6,643 nucleotides of DNA. Origin: an uncultured Methylococcaceae bacterium (GTDB lineage: Bacteria > Pseudomonadota > Gammaproteobacteria > Methylococcales > Methylomonadaceae). Position 1 is the stretch's first letter; each line of letters begins with the position of its first letter. A model generated the notes under the pieces. It was not told the origin of the DNA and searched no databases. It was given only the letters and a program-made list of their open reading frames with translations. Location: NCBI GenBank assembly GCA_903939355.1, contig CAJAHC010000414.1:1-6643 (forward strand). Reading direction: 5' to 3'. Below are positions 1 to 6,506 of the stretch, in pieces. The position numbers and the translations under genes were made by a program.

Positions 1-240
1 ACTAAGACCAAACTTGCGGTAATACCCATGAGGTCGCCCAGTTATATTACAACGATTACGAATCCTTGTTACACTAGAATCCCTTGGTAATTTTTGGAGC
101 TGTAAATGAGCTGTTTCTTTATCTTCATATGAAGCATTTGGATCTCTTATAATTTCTTTCAGACCCTTACGCTTAACATCAAATTGCTTTACTAATTTTT
201 TACGCTTATCTTCACGCGCAATCATTGACTTTTTTGCCAT
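1..240 (-). CDS. rpsN: 30S ribosomal protein S14, 3' end missing (window edge)
   Basis: S14 binds 16S rRNA in the head of the small subunit, near S3, S10 and S19. I translated this by hand from the ATG at 238-240. It reads [20 protein letters not shown] at the N-terminus and runs 80 codons without a stop to the window edge. The family signature is at residues 53-80: RDSS, then [20 protein letters not shown]. The gammaproteobacterial protein is about 101 aa, so roughly 21 codons lie outside the window. Only one cysteine is present and no CxxC pair occurs in the visible part, so this is the zinc-independent long form. The gene lies 14 bases after rplE. Its Shine-Dalgarno AAGAGG (251-256) overlaps the rplE TAA stop (255-257), which suggests translational coupling. 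It is truncated by the window, not broken. Confidence 0.97.
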   Translation of the reverse strand, partial: MAKKSMIAREDKRKKLVKQFDVKRKGLKEIIRDPNASYEDKETAHLQLQKLPRDSSVTRIRNRCNITGRPHGYYRKFGLS

Positions 241-254
241 GTTAAAATCGCCTC

Positions 255-794
255 TTAGCTCTTAAATGGAAAATTAAACAACTTCAACAAAGCTAAACCT
301 TCTTCATTAGTCTGAGCTGTTGTTGTGATAGTAATATCCATACCGCGTATAGTATCAATTTTATCATAATCAATTTCAGGGAAAATGATTTGCTCTTTAA
401 CACCCATGGAATAATTACCACGACCATCAAAACTTTTTGAACTTAAACCACGAAAATCTCGTATTCTTGGTATTGAGATACTTATTAAACGATCTAAGAA
501 TTCAAACATACGCTCACTACGTAAAGTAACCTTACAGCCTATTGGCATGTCGTCACGAATCTTAAAGCCAGCAATAGATTTTCTTGCTAATGTTACGATA
601 GGCTTTTGACCGGAAATTTTTTCCATGTCAGAAAGAGCTGATTGTAGGACTTTTTTATCCGCAACAGCACCGCCAACGCCCATATTAAGGGTAATTTTTG
701 TTATACGAGGAGCCTGCATAATTGACTTGTAAGCAAACTGCTCAACCAATGCTGGAAGGACTTTTTCTTTATATACGGTTTCTAATCTAGACAT
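255..794 (-). CDS. rplE: 50S ribosomal protein L5
   Basis: L5 binds 5S rRNA and helps form the central protuberance of the large subunit, where it also contacts the P-site tRNA and the subunit bridge to S13. The 179 aa length equals that of E. coli L5. The conserved blocks are all visible: [13 protein letters not shown] at 31-43, the [22 protein letters not shown] region at 71-92, [10 protein letters not shown] at 109-118, and the C-terminal [20 protein letters not shown] region at 151-170. The ATG start fits the family N-terminus. It is preceded by AAGGTG (805-810), which overlaps the rplX TAA stop, with a rather long 10-base spacing. In E. coli this start region of the spc mRNA is the target of S8 feedback. 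I could not recognise that S8 site here, although a hairpin lies just upstream in the end of rplX. Confidence 0.98.
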   Translation of the reverse strand: MSRLETVYKEKVLPALVEQFAYKSIMQAPRITKITLNMGVGGAVADKKVLQSALSDMEKISGQKPIVTLARKSIAGFKIRDDMPIGCKVTLRSERMFEFLDRLISISIPRIRDFRGLSSKSFDGRGNYSMGVKEQIIFPEIDYDKIDTIRGMDITITTTAQTNEEGLALLKLFNFPFKS

Positions 795-808
795 GATTCA
801 TCTTCACC

Positions 809-1126
809 TTACGCGTCAACAACTTCATTTGTTGACTTAAAATATCTGACTTTCTTTCCATCTTCAAGAAACTTAAAGCCAACTCTATCTGCTTTTTTTG
901 TTTCAGGATTAAACAAACCAATATTAGAAATATTAATCGGCATATCCTTAACAATTATTCCACCAGAAATACCAGCATTTGGATTAGGTTTTTGATTTTT
1001 TTTAACCTGATTAATTCCCTCTATTAGAACTTTATCATTCTTTAAGACGGAAGAAACTCTTCCGGTTTTACCCTTATCCTTACCAGTACGAACAATTACT
1101 TGATCACCTTTTTTTATTTTAGCCAT
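809..1126 (-). CDS. rplX: 50S ribosomal protein L24
   Basis: L24 is an early assembly protein that binds the 5' domain of 23S rRNA and ends up near the exit of the peptide tunnel. The 105 aa product opens with a KOW motif at residues 4-31 ([18 protein letters not shown] and following), the usual RNA-binding fold of the family. It continues with the typical [13 protein letters not shown] stretch (39-51), the [10 protein letters not shown] loop (56-64) and RVGFKF (81-86). The Shine-Dalgarno TAAGGAAG (1134-1141) contains the stop codon of rplN, and the ATG lies 12 bases after that stop. The last codons contain a perfect hairpin, listed separately. The gene sits third from the left in the spc-type part, in the conserved order rplN-rplX-rplE. 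Confidence 0.98.
   Translation of the reverse strand: MAKIKKGDQVIVRTGKDKGKTGRVSSVLKNDKVLIEGINQVKKNQKPNPNAGISGGIIVKDMPINISNIGLFNPETKKADRVGFKFLEDGKKVRYFKSTNEVVDA
815..836 (-). promoter_or_regulatory. Inverted repeat (8-bp stem, 6-nt loop) at the 3' end of rplX
   Basis: On the coding strand GTCAACAA (829-836) is followed by the loop ATGAAG (823-828) and the perfect reverse complement TTGTTGAC (815-822). The hairpin ends three bases before the rplX stop and about 20 bases before the rplE start. There is no T-run after it, so it is not an intrinsic terminator. The spot is close to where S8 represses the spc mRNA in E. coli, but the stem has no internal bulge of the S8 type. A role in regulation or in rplX-rplE coupling is only an inference, and a chance product of the codons is possible. 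Confidence 0.4.
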
Positions 1127-1138
1127 TTCAACACTTCC

Positions 1139-1507
1139 TTATAATACTTCTGGAGCAAGTGAGATAATTTTCATAAATTTCTCTCCTCTTAGCTCACGCG
1201 TTACAGGGCCAAAAATACGGGTTCCAAGTGGTTGCAAATTGTTGTTAAGAATTACAGCAGCATTACCATCAAAACGAATAACCGAACCATCAGGTCTACG
1301 AACGCCTTTGCGAGTTCTAACAACTAAAGCATTGTAGACTTCACCTTTTTTTACTCTACCGCGAGGGATTGCATCCTTAATACTTACTTTGATGATATCA
1401 CCAATAGCAGCGTAACGACGATGCGAGCCACCCAATACTTTGATACACATGACCCTTTTTGCACCGCTATTATCGGCGACGTCAAGGTTAGTTTGCATCT
1501 GAATCAT
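1139..1507 (-). CDS. rplN: 50S ribosomal protein L14
   Basis: L14 binds 23S rRNA at the subunit interface, forms bridges to 16S rRNA with L19, and is the target of the silencing factor RsfS in many bacteria. The 122 aa product is one residue shorter than E. coli L14, at NNNLQP (88-93). It is otherwise near identical in key blocks: [20 protein letters not shown] at 10-29, [15 protein letters not shown] at 36-50, the [18 protein letters not shown] region at 66-83, and GPVTRELR at 100-107. The first ATG is preferred over the Met at codon 4 because MIQ is the family start and AGGAA (1514-1518) lies 6 bases upstream. In E. coli this is the first gene of the spc operon. Here it follows rpsQ by only 36 bases. 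Confidence 0.98.
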   Translation of the reverse strand: MIQMQTNLDVADNSGAKRVMCIKVLGGSHRRYAAIGDIIKVSIKDAIPRGRVKKGEVYNALVVRTRKGVRRPDGSVIRFDGNAAVILNNNLQPLGTRIFGPVTRELRGEKFMKIISLAPEVL

Positions 1508-1543
1508 GATTTATTCCTACATTTTGTATATAAATAGATAATG
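1508..1543 (-). other. rpsQ-rplN junction (S10/spc operon boundary)
   Basis: In E. coli this boundary holds the spc promoter within a much longer spacer. Here it is 36 bases of AT-rich sequence with the rplN Shine-Dalgarno at 1514-1518. TATCTA and TATATA hexamers are present, but no TTGACA-like hexamer stands at 16-18 bases upstream of either. There is no hairpin plus T-run that would end S10 transcription. The simplest reading is that transcripts run straight through. Confidence 0.5.
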
Positions 1544-1807
1544 CTATTTGTTAGCACACTCTAGAACTTGAACCAATTTGAATGTTTTATTTTTAGACAA
1601 AGGTCTGCAAGATGAAATCGCAACAACATCACCTTCGTTGCATACATTTAGCTCATCATGAGCCATCATTTTGGATGAACGCTTAATATATTTTCCATAA
1701 ACAGGATGTTTAACGACTCGCTCCACTAAAACAGTAATGGTCTTATCCATTTTATTGCTAACTACACGACCAGTGATTGTTCGCAACTTAGTAACATTTT
1801 CACTCAT
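1544..1807 (-). CDS. rpsQ: 30S ribosomal protein S17
   Basis: S17 is a primary assembly protein that binds helix 11 and nearby 16S rRNA in the body of the 30S subunit. The 87 aa product (E. coli 84 aa) is an OB-fold protein. Visible conserved blocks are [20 protein letters not shown] (10-29), [21 protein letters not shown] (32-52) and the family signature [16 protein letters not shown] (59-74). It starts 2 bases after the rpmC TAA stop. Only a weak Shine-Dalgarno is visible upstream (GGCGAG, within the last rpmC codons), so translation probably depends on ribosomes arriving from rpmC. It ends in TAG and is the last gene of the S10-type block. Confidence 0.98.
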   Translation of the reverse strand: MSENVTKLRTITGRVVSNKMDKTITVLVERVVKHPVYGKYIKRSSKMMAHDELNVCNEGDVVAISSCRPLSKNKTFKLVQVLECANK

Positions 1808-1809
1808 AT

Positions 1810-2001
1810 TTATGCGCTCGCCATTTCATTTAGGATGGTGTGGATTCGAGCCACATCACGCCTAACTTTTTTTACTTGATCAGGCTTTGAGAGTTGACCT
1901 GTACCTTTTTGCATTTTAAGATTAAATCGCTCACGAGATAGTACGAGCAATAAATCTCCTAATTCATTTTTTGTTTTTTGACGTAATTCACTTGCTTTCA
2001 T
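1810..2001 (-). CDS. rpmC: 50S ribosomal protein L29
   Basis: L29 is a small helical protein beside L23 at the rim of the peptide exit tunnel, where it contributes to the docking site for trigger factor and SRP. At 63 aa it has exactly the E. coli length. It shows the two-helix layout: [20 protein letters not shown] (5-24) and the signature [17 protein letters not shown] (43-59). Its ATG overlaps the rplP TAA stop by one base (TAATG). There is no recognisable Shine-Dalgarno within 15 bases upstream, so reinitiation by ribosomes ending rplP is the likely mode of translation. Confidence 0.97.
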   Translation of the reverse strand: MKASELRQKTKNELGDLLLVLSRERFNLKMQKGTGQLSKPDQVKKVRRDVARIHTILNEMASA

Positions 2002-2414
2002 TACATTATAGTCCGAGCGGTAAACAGTGTTTTTAAGGGTAGCTTAGCAGCTGCTAATGCAAATGCTTCACGTGCCAGTTCTTCGGAAACACCTTGTATT
2101 TCATACAGCATTGTTCCCGGTCTCACTTGAGCAACCCAATATTCTACACTACCTTTTCCTTTTCCCATACGAACTTCTAATGGTTTTTTAGTAATAGGCT
2201 TATCTGGGAAAACTCTTATCCATAATTTACCGCCCCTCTTGACATGGCGTGTAATAGTTCTTCTGGCTGATTCTATTTGTCTAGCCGTTAATCTTCCGCG
2301 GCCAACAGATTTTAAACCGAACTCACCAAAACTAACTGATGATCCACGTACAGCAGTACCGTTATTTCTGCCTTTATGTTGCTTACGATATTTAGTTCTT
2401 TTAGGTTGAAGCAT
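2001..2414 (-). CDS. rplP: 50S ribosomal protein L16
   Basis: L16 is a late-assembling large-subunit protein that binds 23S rRNA near the A-site tRNA elbow and the peptidyl transferase centre. The 137 aa product is one residue longer than E. coli L16. It carries [16 protein letters not shown] at 1-16, [20 protein letters not shown] (33-52), the [23 protein letters not shown] stretch at 66-88, and [19 protein letters not shown] at 111-129. Arg82 in [11 protein letters not shown] aligns with E. coli Arg81, the residue hydroxylated by RoxA/YcfD. Whether that enzyme exists here cannot be seen. Shine-Dalgarno AAGGAA (2422-2427) lies 7 bases before the ATG. The stop overlaps the rpmC start. Confidence 0.98.
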   Translation of the reverse strand: MLQPKRTKYRKQHKGRNNGTAVRGSSVSFGEFGLKSVGRGRLTARQIESARRTITRHVKRGGKLWIRVFPDKPITKKPLEVRMGKGKGSVEYWVAQVRPGTMLYEIQGVSEELAREAFALAAAKLPLKTLFTARTIM

Positions 2415-2430
2415 GACTTTTTTCCTTCAA

Positions 2431-3102
2431 CTATTTCTTTGATTCAGAATTAATAGATGCAAGATGCGCATCCATATCGAATACTTCGCCTTTGAATATC
2501 CACACCTTAATGCCAATAATTCCATAGGTAGTATGTGCTTCAGCTGTTGCATAATCGATGTCAGCTCTTAATGTATGCAAAGGAACTCGACCTTCTCTAT
2601 ACCACTCACTTCTTGCAATTTCAGCGCCGTTAAGACGACCACCAACGTTTATTTTTATGCCTTCGGCACCTAAACGCATTGTATTAGTAACCGCTCTTTT
2701 CATTGCGCGACGATACATGATTCTTTTTTCAAGTTGTTGCGCAACACCTTCAGCAACTAATTGAGCATCCAATTCAGGCTTTCTAATCTCTTCAACGTTT
2801 AATTGAACAGGAATACCAATCATTTTCGAGATTGATTGGCGCAAAGCATCAATATCTTCTCCCTTTTTACCTATAACTATACCAGGACGTGCAGTATGAA
2901 TAGTTATGTGCGCATTATTAGCAGGCCTGTTTATTTGAATTCGGCTGACAGACGCGTTAGCTAACTTTTTCTTGATAAATTCTCTAACTTTTATATCCTG
3001 ATGAAGAAATACAGAATAGTCTTGACTATTTGCATACCATCTTGAATTCCAATCTTTAACAATCCCAAGCCGTATACCTGTTGGATGTACTTTCTGACCC
3101 AT
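2431..3102 (-). CDS. rpsC: 30S ribosomal protein S3
   Basis: S3 sits at the mRNA entry tunnel in the 30S head, binds S10 and S14, and takes part in mRNA unwinding by the ribosome. The 223 aa product opens with [14 protein letters not shown] and the conserved W18/W22 region. A type II KH domain follows, with the GxxG loop GKKG at 78-81 in [15 protein letters not shown]. The C-terminal domain follows from about residue 110. Arg131, Arg132 and Lys135, in YRRAMKRAV, match the E. coli residues implicated in helicase activity. It is about 10 residues shorter than E. coli S3 at the C-terminus, where conservation is normally low. Shine-Dalgarno AGGGG (3109-3113) is fused to the rplV TAG stop. Confidence 0.98.
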   Translation of the reverse strand: MGQKVHPTGIRLGIVKDWNSRWYANSQDYSVFLHQDIKVREFIKKKLANASVSRIQINRPANNAHITIHTARPGIVIGKKGEDIDALRQSISKMIGIPVQLNVEEIRKPELDAQLVAEGVAQQLEKRIMYRRAMKRAVTNTMRLGAEGIKINVGGRLNGAEIARSEWYREGRVPLHTLRADIDYATAEAHTTYGIIGIKVWIFKGEVFDMDAHLASINSESKK

Positions 3103-3111
3103 TTTATGCCC

Positions 3112-3447
3112 CTACTCGAATTCTGCGACTTTAACTGTTATATGGCAGGTTCTTTTAAGGATATGGTTTGCATTCCCTTTAGCTCTTGCCTTGAATCTTT
3201 TCATTGTCGCCCCTTCATTTACATAAACGGTAGACACTCTTAAATCGTCAATATCAGCACTTTCGTTATGTTCTGCATTAGCTATTGCCGATTCTAGAAT
3301 CTTTGTAAATATAGCCGCTGCTTTTTTTGAACTAAACTTTAGCGTGTTAAGTGCTTTTTCTACTGACAAACCACGTATTTGATCACCAACTAATCGTGCT
3401 TTTTGAGCAGATAATGGAGCATTATTCAATTTTGCCGAAACTTCCAT
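3112..3447 (-). CDS. rplV: 50S ribosomal protein L22
   Basis: L22 contacts all 23S rRNA domains, and its long beta-hairpin lines the peptide exit tunnel near the macrolide site. Two adjacent start codons occur in frame, GTG (3448-3450) then ATG (3445-3447). I chose the ATG. It gives the family-like start [20 protein letters not shown], places Met-Lys-Arg at 82-84 exactly as in E. coli, and leaves 6 bases between the AGGA Shine-Dalgarno and the codon, against 3 for the GTG. From the ATG the product is 111 aa (E. coli 110). The hairpin region [20 protein letters not shown] (79-98) is intact, with no sign of the M82-R84 deletion known from erythromycin resistance. The AGGA is fused with the rpsS TAG stop. 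The gene ends in TAG. Confidence 0.97.
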   Translation of the reverse strand: MEVSAKLNNAPLSAQKARLVGDQIRGLSVEKALNTLKFSSKKAAAIFTKILESAIANAEHNESADIDDLRVSTVYVNEGATMKRFKARAKGNANHILKRTCHITVKVAEFE

Positions 3448-3453
3448 CACATA

Positions 3454-3457
3454 TCCT
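3454..3457 (-). promoter_or_regulatory. Shine-Dalgarno of rplV fused to the rpsS stop codon
   Basis: The coding strand reads TAGGATATGTGATG, where TAG is the rpsS stop and AGGA the ribosome binding site. Its distance favours the ATG (6 bases) over the adjoining GTG (3 bases) as the rplV start. Confidence 0.7.
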
Positions 3458-3728
3458 ACCTTGACTTCTTGTCAGCCACATGGCCTTTATATGTTCGAGT
3501 GGGAGCAAACTCACCTAACTTATGACCAACCATATTCTCTGATATAAGAACAGGGATATGCAGACGGCCGTTATGAATTGCAATTGTTAAGCCAAGCATA
3601 TCTGGAATGATCATTGATCTTCTAGACCATGTTTTAATCGGTTTCCGATTATTACTACTTACAGCATCACCAATTTTTTTTAAAAGATGATGATCAATAA
3701 AAGGACCTTTTTTAATTGAACGTGGCAC
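3456..3728 (-). CDS. rpsS: 30S ribosomal protein S19
   Basis: S19 pairs with S13 in the 30S head, near the A-site tRNA and the inter-subunit bridge to L5. The 90 aa product (E. coli 92) starts [18 protein letters not shown]. It contains [20 protein letters not shown] (32-51) and the signature region [32 protein letters not shown], spanning 52-83. The start codon is GTG (3726-3728), not ATG. The choice is fixed by the family N-terminus and by AGAGGA (3735-3740) six bases upstream. No in-frame ATG nearby would give a complete protein. It lies 12 bases after rplB and ends in TAG. Confidence 0.98.
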   Translation of the reverse strand: MPRSIKKGPFIDHHLLKKIGDAVSSNNRKPIKTWSRRSMIIPDMLGLTIAIHNGRLHIPVLISENMVGHKLGEFAPTRTYKGHVADKKSR

Positions 3729-3734
3729 GCTAAT

Positions 3735-3740
3735 TCCTCT
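3735..3740 (-). promoter_or_regulatory. Shine-Dalgarno deciding the GTG start of rpsS
   Basis: AGAGGA follows directly after the TAG stop of rplB and precedes the GTG by 6 bases (TAG AGAGGA ATTAGC GTG). It supports GTG as the true start of rpsS. Confidence 0.8.
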
Positions 3741-4568
3741 CTATTTCTGCTTACGACGTCTGATAATCATATTATCAGTACGCTTATTTTTTCGAGTTTT
3801 GTATCCCTTAGTCGGCATACCCCAAGGTGATACAGGATGTCTACCACCCGAAGTACGACCCTCACCTCCACCATGCGGATGATCAACCGGGTTCATTACA
3901 ACTCCACGAACCGTAGGACGAACCCCTCTCCATCTCGAAGCACCCGCTTTACCAAGCGACCTAAGATTATGCTCTGAATTAGAAACCTCACCAATTACAG
4001 CCCTACAATCTGCCATAACTTTACGCATTTCACCAGATCTCATTCTTAGTGTTGCATGAGCTCCATCCCTTGCTACTAATTGGACTGAAGTACCAGCGCT
4101 TCTAGCAACTTGAGCCCCTTTACCAGGCTTTAGTTCTACGCAATGAACAGTCGTACCCATTGGAATATTGCGTAGAGGCATACAATTACCTGCTTTTACA
4201 GGAACTGTTTCAGATGAGATAATTTCTTGACCTATAACTAATCCTTTAGGAGCAATAATATATCTTCGCTCTCCGTCCCTGAATAAAATCAAGGCAATAT
4301 TCGCAGTTCTATTAGGGTCATATTCTAACCGCTCAACAATAGCAGGAATATCAAGCTTATTTCTTTTGAAATCAACAATACGGTAGTGCTGTTTATGTCC
4401 ACCACCGATATGGCGTGTTGTTATGCGCCCTTGATTATTACGACCGCCACTTTTACTTTTTTTAGCCAGTAAAGGTGCAAAAGGTTTGCCTTTATGTAAG
4501 TCATCATTTTTGATGCGTACAACAAACCGTGATCCCGGTGACGTCGGTTTTGATTTTACAATCGCCAT
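3741..4568 (-). CDS. rplB: 50S ribosomal protein L2
   Basis: L2 is a large primary 23S rRNA-binding protein needed for subunit association and close to the peptidyl transferase centre. The 275 aa product (E. coli 273) starts [14 protein letters not shown]. It shows the conserved N-terminal [11 protein letters not shown] (24-34) and [20 protein letters not shown] (41-60), the OB-fold region with [20 protein letters not shown] (83-102), the SH3-like part with [14 protein letters not shown] (147-160), and the C-terminal signature [14 protein letters not shown] (225-238). His230 aligns with E. coli His229, the residue once proposed as functionally critical. The gene starts 38 bases after rplW, one of the two longest gaps in the window. 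Its Shine-Dalgarno is unusually placed: AGGA at about 14 bases before the ATG. It ends in TAG. Confidence 0.98.
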   Translation of the reverse strand: MAIVKSKPTSPGSRFVVRIKNDDLHKGKPFAPLLAKKSKSGGRNNQGRITTRHIGGGHKQHYRIVDFKRNKLDIPAIVERLEYDPNRTANIALILFRDGERRYIIAPKGLVIGQEIISSETVPVKAGNCMPLRNIPMGTTVHCVELKPGKGAQVARSAGTSVQLVARDGAHATLRMRSGEMRKVMADCRAVIGEVSNSEHNLRSLGKAGASRWRGVRPTVRGVVMNPVDHPHGGGEGRTSGGRHPVSPWGMPTKGYKTRKNKRTDNMIIRRRKQK

Positions 4569-4606
4569 GCTTTCTACCGTTTCCTATTGATCTATCACTT
4601 TAAAAA

Positions 4607-4906
4607 TTAAGCAGCAGAGAATTCTATATCATGACCAGGCTTAAGCTTAACATAAGCTTTTTTCCAATCAGATCTTTGGCCCAATGTTTTTCCAACTCTT
4701 TTCTGTTTGCCTTTAACGTTCAAAACATGAACAGAATCAACCTCTACACCGAACATAACTTCAACCGCATTTTTTACTTGTTTTTTAGATGCAGATTTGA
4801 GCACCTTAAACACAAATTGTTTGTTTTTTTCAGCGGCGTTTGTGCTCTTTTCAGAAATAATAGGCGACTCTAAGACGCCTGCTAACTGATATACATTATT
4901 AATCAT
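4607..4906 (-). CDS. rplW: 50S ribosomal protein L23
   Basis: L23 lies at the peptide exit tunnel beside L29 and is the main docking point for trigger factor and SRP. The 99 aa product (E. coli 100) has the family layout: SPIISEKS at 14-21, FVFKVLKSASKKQVKNAVE at 31-49, the internal loop at about 63-78 and the signature RSDWKKAYVKL at 78-88. Glu19 in SEK aligns with E. coli Glu18, the key contact for trigger factor. The start ATG overlaps the rplD stop in an ATGA arrangement (4903-4906), so the two genes are translationally coupled. AGAGGGG (4915-4921) is a strong Shine-Dalgarno inside the last rplD codons. Confidence 0.98.
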   Translation of the reverse strand: MINNVYQLAGVLESPIISEKSTNAAEKNKQFVFKVLKSASKKQVKNAVEVMFGVEVDSVHVLNVKGKQKRVGKTLGQRSDWKKAYVKLKPGHDIEFSAA

Positions 4907-5517
4907 ACCAAGCGCCCCTCTAATTGCTTCAACGCTCCTGGTGTAGCTATTACTTTATCTGCCGAAACCAATAACACTGGGTTTAAATTTACGGCCTCAA
5001 TAACGTTCACATATGGAATATTCCTTGAAGCTAATGCCAAATTAGCTGTTACTTCTTCAACTACAATTAATATTCTCTTTGCATCTATACTTTTAATCTT
5101 CTCATTGAATGCTTTAGTTTTAACTGAAGTAGGAATAATATCATTACTAACAACCAAACGATTCTGTCTTAGTAATTCAGACAAAATAGACCTAACACCA
5201 ACACGAAACATCTTCTTGTTAAGTTTCTGTTCGTAATTTCTAGGCCTTGCAGCAAACGCAACACCACCGGTACGCCAGATTGGACTTCGTATTGTACCAG
5301 ATCTTGCACGGCCTGTCCCTTTTTGTCTCCAAGGCTTAGATCCACCACCACTAACATCAGATCGTGTTTTTTGAGCTTTTGTTCCAGCTCGAGCACCAGC
5401 CATATAACGAACCACTAGTTGATGCACTAATGTTTCATTAAAAGACTGTCCAAAAACAGTTTCTGCAACCTCAACAGAAGAGTCTTTATCATTTAAAGCA
5501 GGTATTTGCAAACCCAT
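4903..5517 (-). CDS. rplD: 50S ribosomal protein L4
   Basis: L4 binds 23S rRNA early in assembly and extends a loop into the exit tunnel next to L22. In E. coli it also represses its own operon through the S10 leader. The 204 aa product (E. coli 201) carries the basic tunnel loop at 43-90, including GGGSKPWRQKGTGRARSG (57-74) and SPIWRTGG (78-85). RSILSELLRQNRLVV at 109-123 starts the globular C-terminal part. The tunnel loop shows no macrolide-resistance type change that I can see. The gene begins 3 bases after the rplC stop, with AAAGG (5525-5529) inside the end of rplC. Its TGA, the only TGA stop in the window, overlaps the rplW ATG. The autoregulatory leader known from E. coli is not present upstream of rpsJ. 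Confidence 0.98.
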   Translation of the reverse strand: MGLQIPALNDKDSSVEVAETVFGQSFNETLVHQLVVRYMAGARAGTKAQKTRSDVSGGGSKPWRQKGTGRARSGTIRSPIWRTGGVAFAARPRNYEQKLNKKMFRVGVRSILSELLRQNRLVVSNDIIPTSVKTKAFNEKIKSIDAKRILIVVEEVTANLALASRNIPYVNVIEAVNLNPVLLVSADKVIATPGALKQLEGRLV

Positions 5518-5520
5518 GAC

Positions 5521-6171
5521 TTAACCTTTATTTCGCATTTTCATTGCGGGAGTAATTACTACATCACCGCCTTTAGCTCCAGGAACTGCGCCCTTTACTA
5601 AAATTAAATTTCTTTCTGTATCAATTGCATGAATAGTAAGGTTTTGTATGGTTGTTTTAACATTACCCATATGACCTTCCATTTTTTTGCCTTTAAATAC
5701 ACGCCCAGGAGTTTGACACATACCGATAGAACCGAGCACTCTATGTGATCGAGAGTTACCATGCGTAGCATCCTGCATACTAAAATTATGTCTTTTTATA
5801 CCACCAGCAAATCCCTTTCCTATGCTCTTTCCTTGAACATCAACAACTTGGCCAGCAGAAAAAATATCTACTGTTAATTGTGTGCCAGTAGAAAAACCAA
5901 TACCTTCACCTTCTTCGAGCCTAAACTCCCAAAGTCCGCGACCTGCTGTCAAATTTGCCGCTGCATAATGACCAGCCATTGCTTTATTAACTCTTGAAGA
6001 TTTTTTGTCACCAGCTGCTACCTGAATTGAACGATAACCATCAACGTCAATACTTTTAACCTGAGTAATTCTATTCGAATCAATCTGGAGCACAGTAACT
6101 GGGACTGACGAACCATCCTCACAAAAAACTCTGGTCATACCACATTTACGACCTATAAGACCTATTGACAT
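5521..6171 (-). CDS. rplC: 50S ribosomal protein L3
   Basis: L3 is one of the two initiators of 50S assembly, and its long loop reaches the peptidyl transferase centre. The 216 aa product (E. coli 209) starts [16 protein letters not shown]. It has GRGLWEFRL (78-86), [16 protein letters not shown] (115-130) and the loop signature [18 protein letters not shown] (133-150). Gln153, in GMCQTPG, aligns with E. coli Gln150, the residue methylated by PrmB. The flanking residues are Met-Cys where E. coli has Gln-Asn. Shine-Dalgarno AGAGGA (6180-6185) lies 8 bases before the ATG in the 18-base gap after rpsJ. Confidence 0.98.
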   Translation of the reverse strand: MSIGLIGRKCGMTRVFCEDGSSVPVTVLQIDSNRITQVKSIDVDGYRSIQVAAGDKKSSRVNKAMAGHYAAANLTAGRGLWEFRLEEGEGIGFSTGTQLTVDIFSAGQVVDVQGKSIGKGFAGGIKRHNFSMQDATHGNSRSHRVLGSIGMCQTPGRVFKGKKMEGHMGNVKTTIQNLTIHAIDTERNLILVKGAVPGAKGGDVVITPAMKMRNKG

Positions 6172-6189
6172 CTGCCAATTCCTCTATTT

Positions 6190-6501
6190 TTAATTCAATT
6201 TTATTTGGACATCAACACCAGCTGCAAGATCCAACTTCATTAATGCATCTACTGTCTTTTCTGTTGGCTCAACGATATCCAGCAATCTTTTATAAGTTCT
6301 TAATTCGTATTGATCCCGCGCATCTTTATCAACATGAGGGGAAATTAGAATTGTAAAACGTTCTTTCTTAGTAGGCAGAGGAATAGGGCCTTTAACTTGC
6401 GCACCCGTTCTTCTTGCTGTTTCTACTATCTCACCAGCCGACTGATCAATTAATTTGTGATCAAATGATTTCAATCGAATTCTGATAGTTTGATTTGACA
6501 T
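6190..6501 (-). CDS. rpsJ: 30S ribosomal protein S10 / NusE
   Basis: S10 belongs to the 30S head. As NusE it also pairs with NusB in transcription antitermination and with NusG to couple ribosome and RNA polymerase. The 103 aa product equals E. coli S10 in length. It contains [17 protein letters not shown] (6-22), the signature [20 protein letters not shown] (31-50), [16 protein letters not shown] (54-69) and [20 protein letters not shown] (78-97). Val57, a site of tigecycline-resistance changes elsewhere, is unchanged. The ATG lies only 5 bases after the tuf stop and has at best a weak Shine-Dalgarno (GAG, 8 bases upstream, inside the last tuf codon). Translation is likely coupled to tuf. 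As the first gene of the S10 block it lacks the leader seen in E. coli. Confidence 0.98.
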   Translation of the reverse strand: MSNQTIRIRLKSFDHKLIDQSAGEIVETARRTGAQVKGPIPLPTKKERFTILISPHVDKDARDQYELRTYKRLLDIVEPTEKTVDALMKLDLAAGVDVQIKLN

Positions 6502-6506
6502 ATATA

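Noticed and set aside
229..235. A AAA AAG heptamer in the 0 frame of rpsN (codons 2-4), resembling a dnaX-type frameshift site
   Set aside because: The -1 frame stops within a few codons, no stimulatory structure is seen, and Lys-rich starts of S14 make this common.
1109..1115. A AAA AAA run at the start of rplX
   Set aside because: It encodes the conserved Lys-Lys before the KOW motif. No downstream pseudoknot or upstream stimulator is visible.
2003..2011. TATAAT hexamer before rpmC as a -10 promoter element
   Set aside because: No -35-like hexamer occurs 16-18 bases upstream, and the bases encode the C-terminal Thr-Ile-Met of L16.
2558..2764. Plus-strand open frame of 68 codons
   Set aside because: It lies wholly inside rpsC on the opposite strand, has no ribosome site or recognisable motif, and mirrors conserved S3 codons.
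4631..4873. Plus-strand open frame of 80 codons
   Set aside because: It is antisense to rplW. The hydrophobic, Phe-rich translation is what Lys-rich codons give when read backwards.
5169..5396. Second minus-strand frame of 75 codons inside rplD
   Set aside because: It is an out-of-frame reading of the L4 gene with no family similarity, and L4 is clearly the real product.
6165..6356. Plus-strand open frame of 63 codons opposite rpsJ
   Set aside because: It is antisense to well-conserved S10 codons, with no supporting signal.
6443..6463. Two TGATCA palindromes 9 bases apart in rpsJ, possible operator
   Set aside because: Both come from conserved FDH and LIDQ codons of S10 inside the gene, so coincidence is the simplest explanation.
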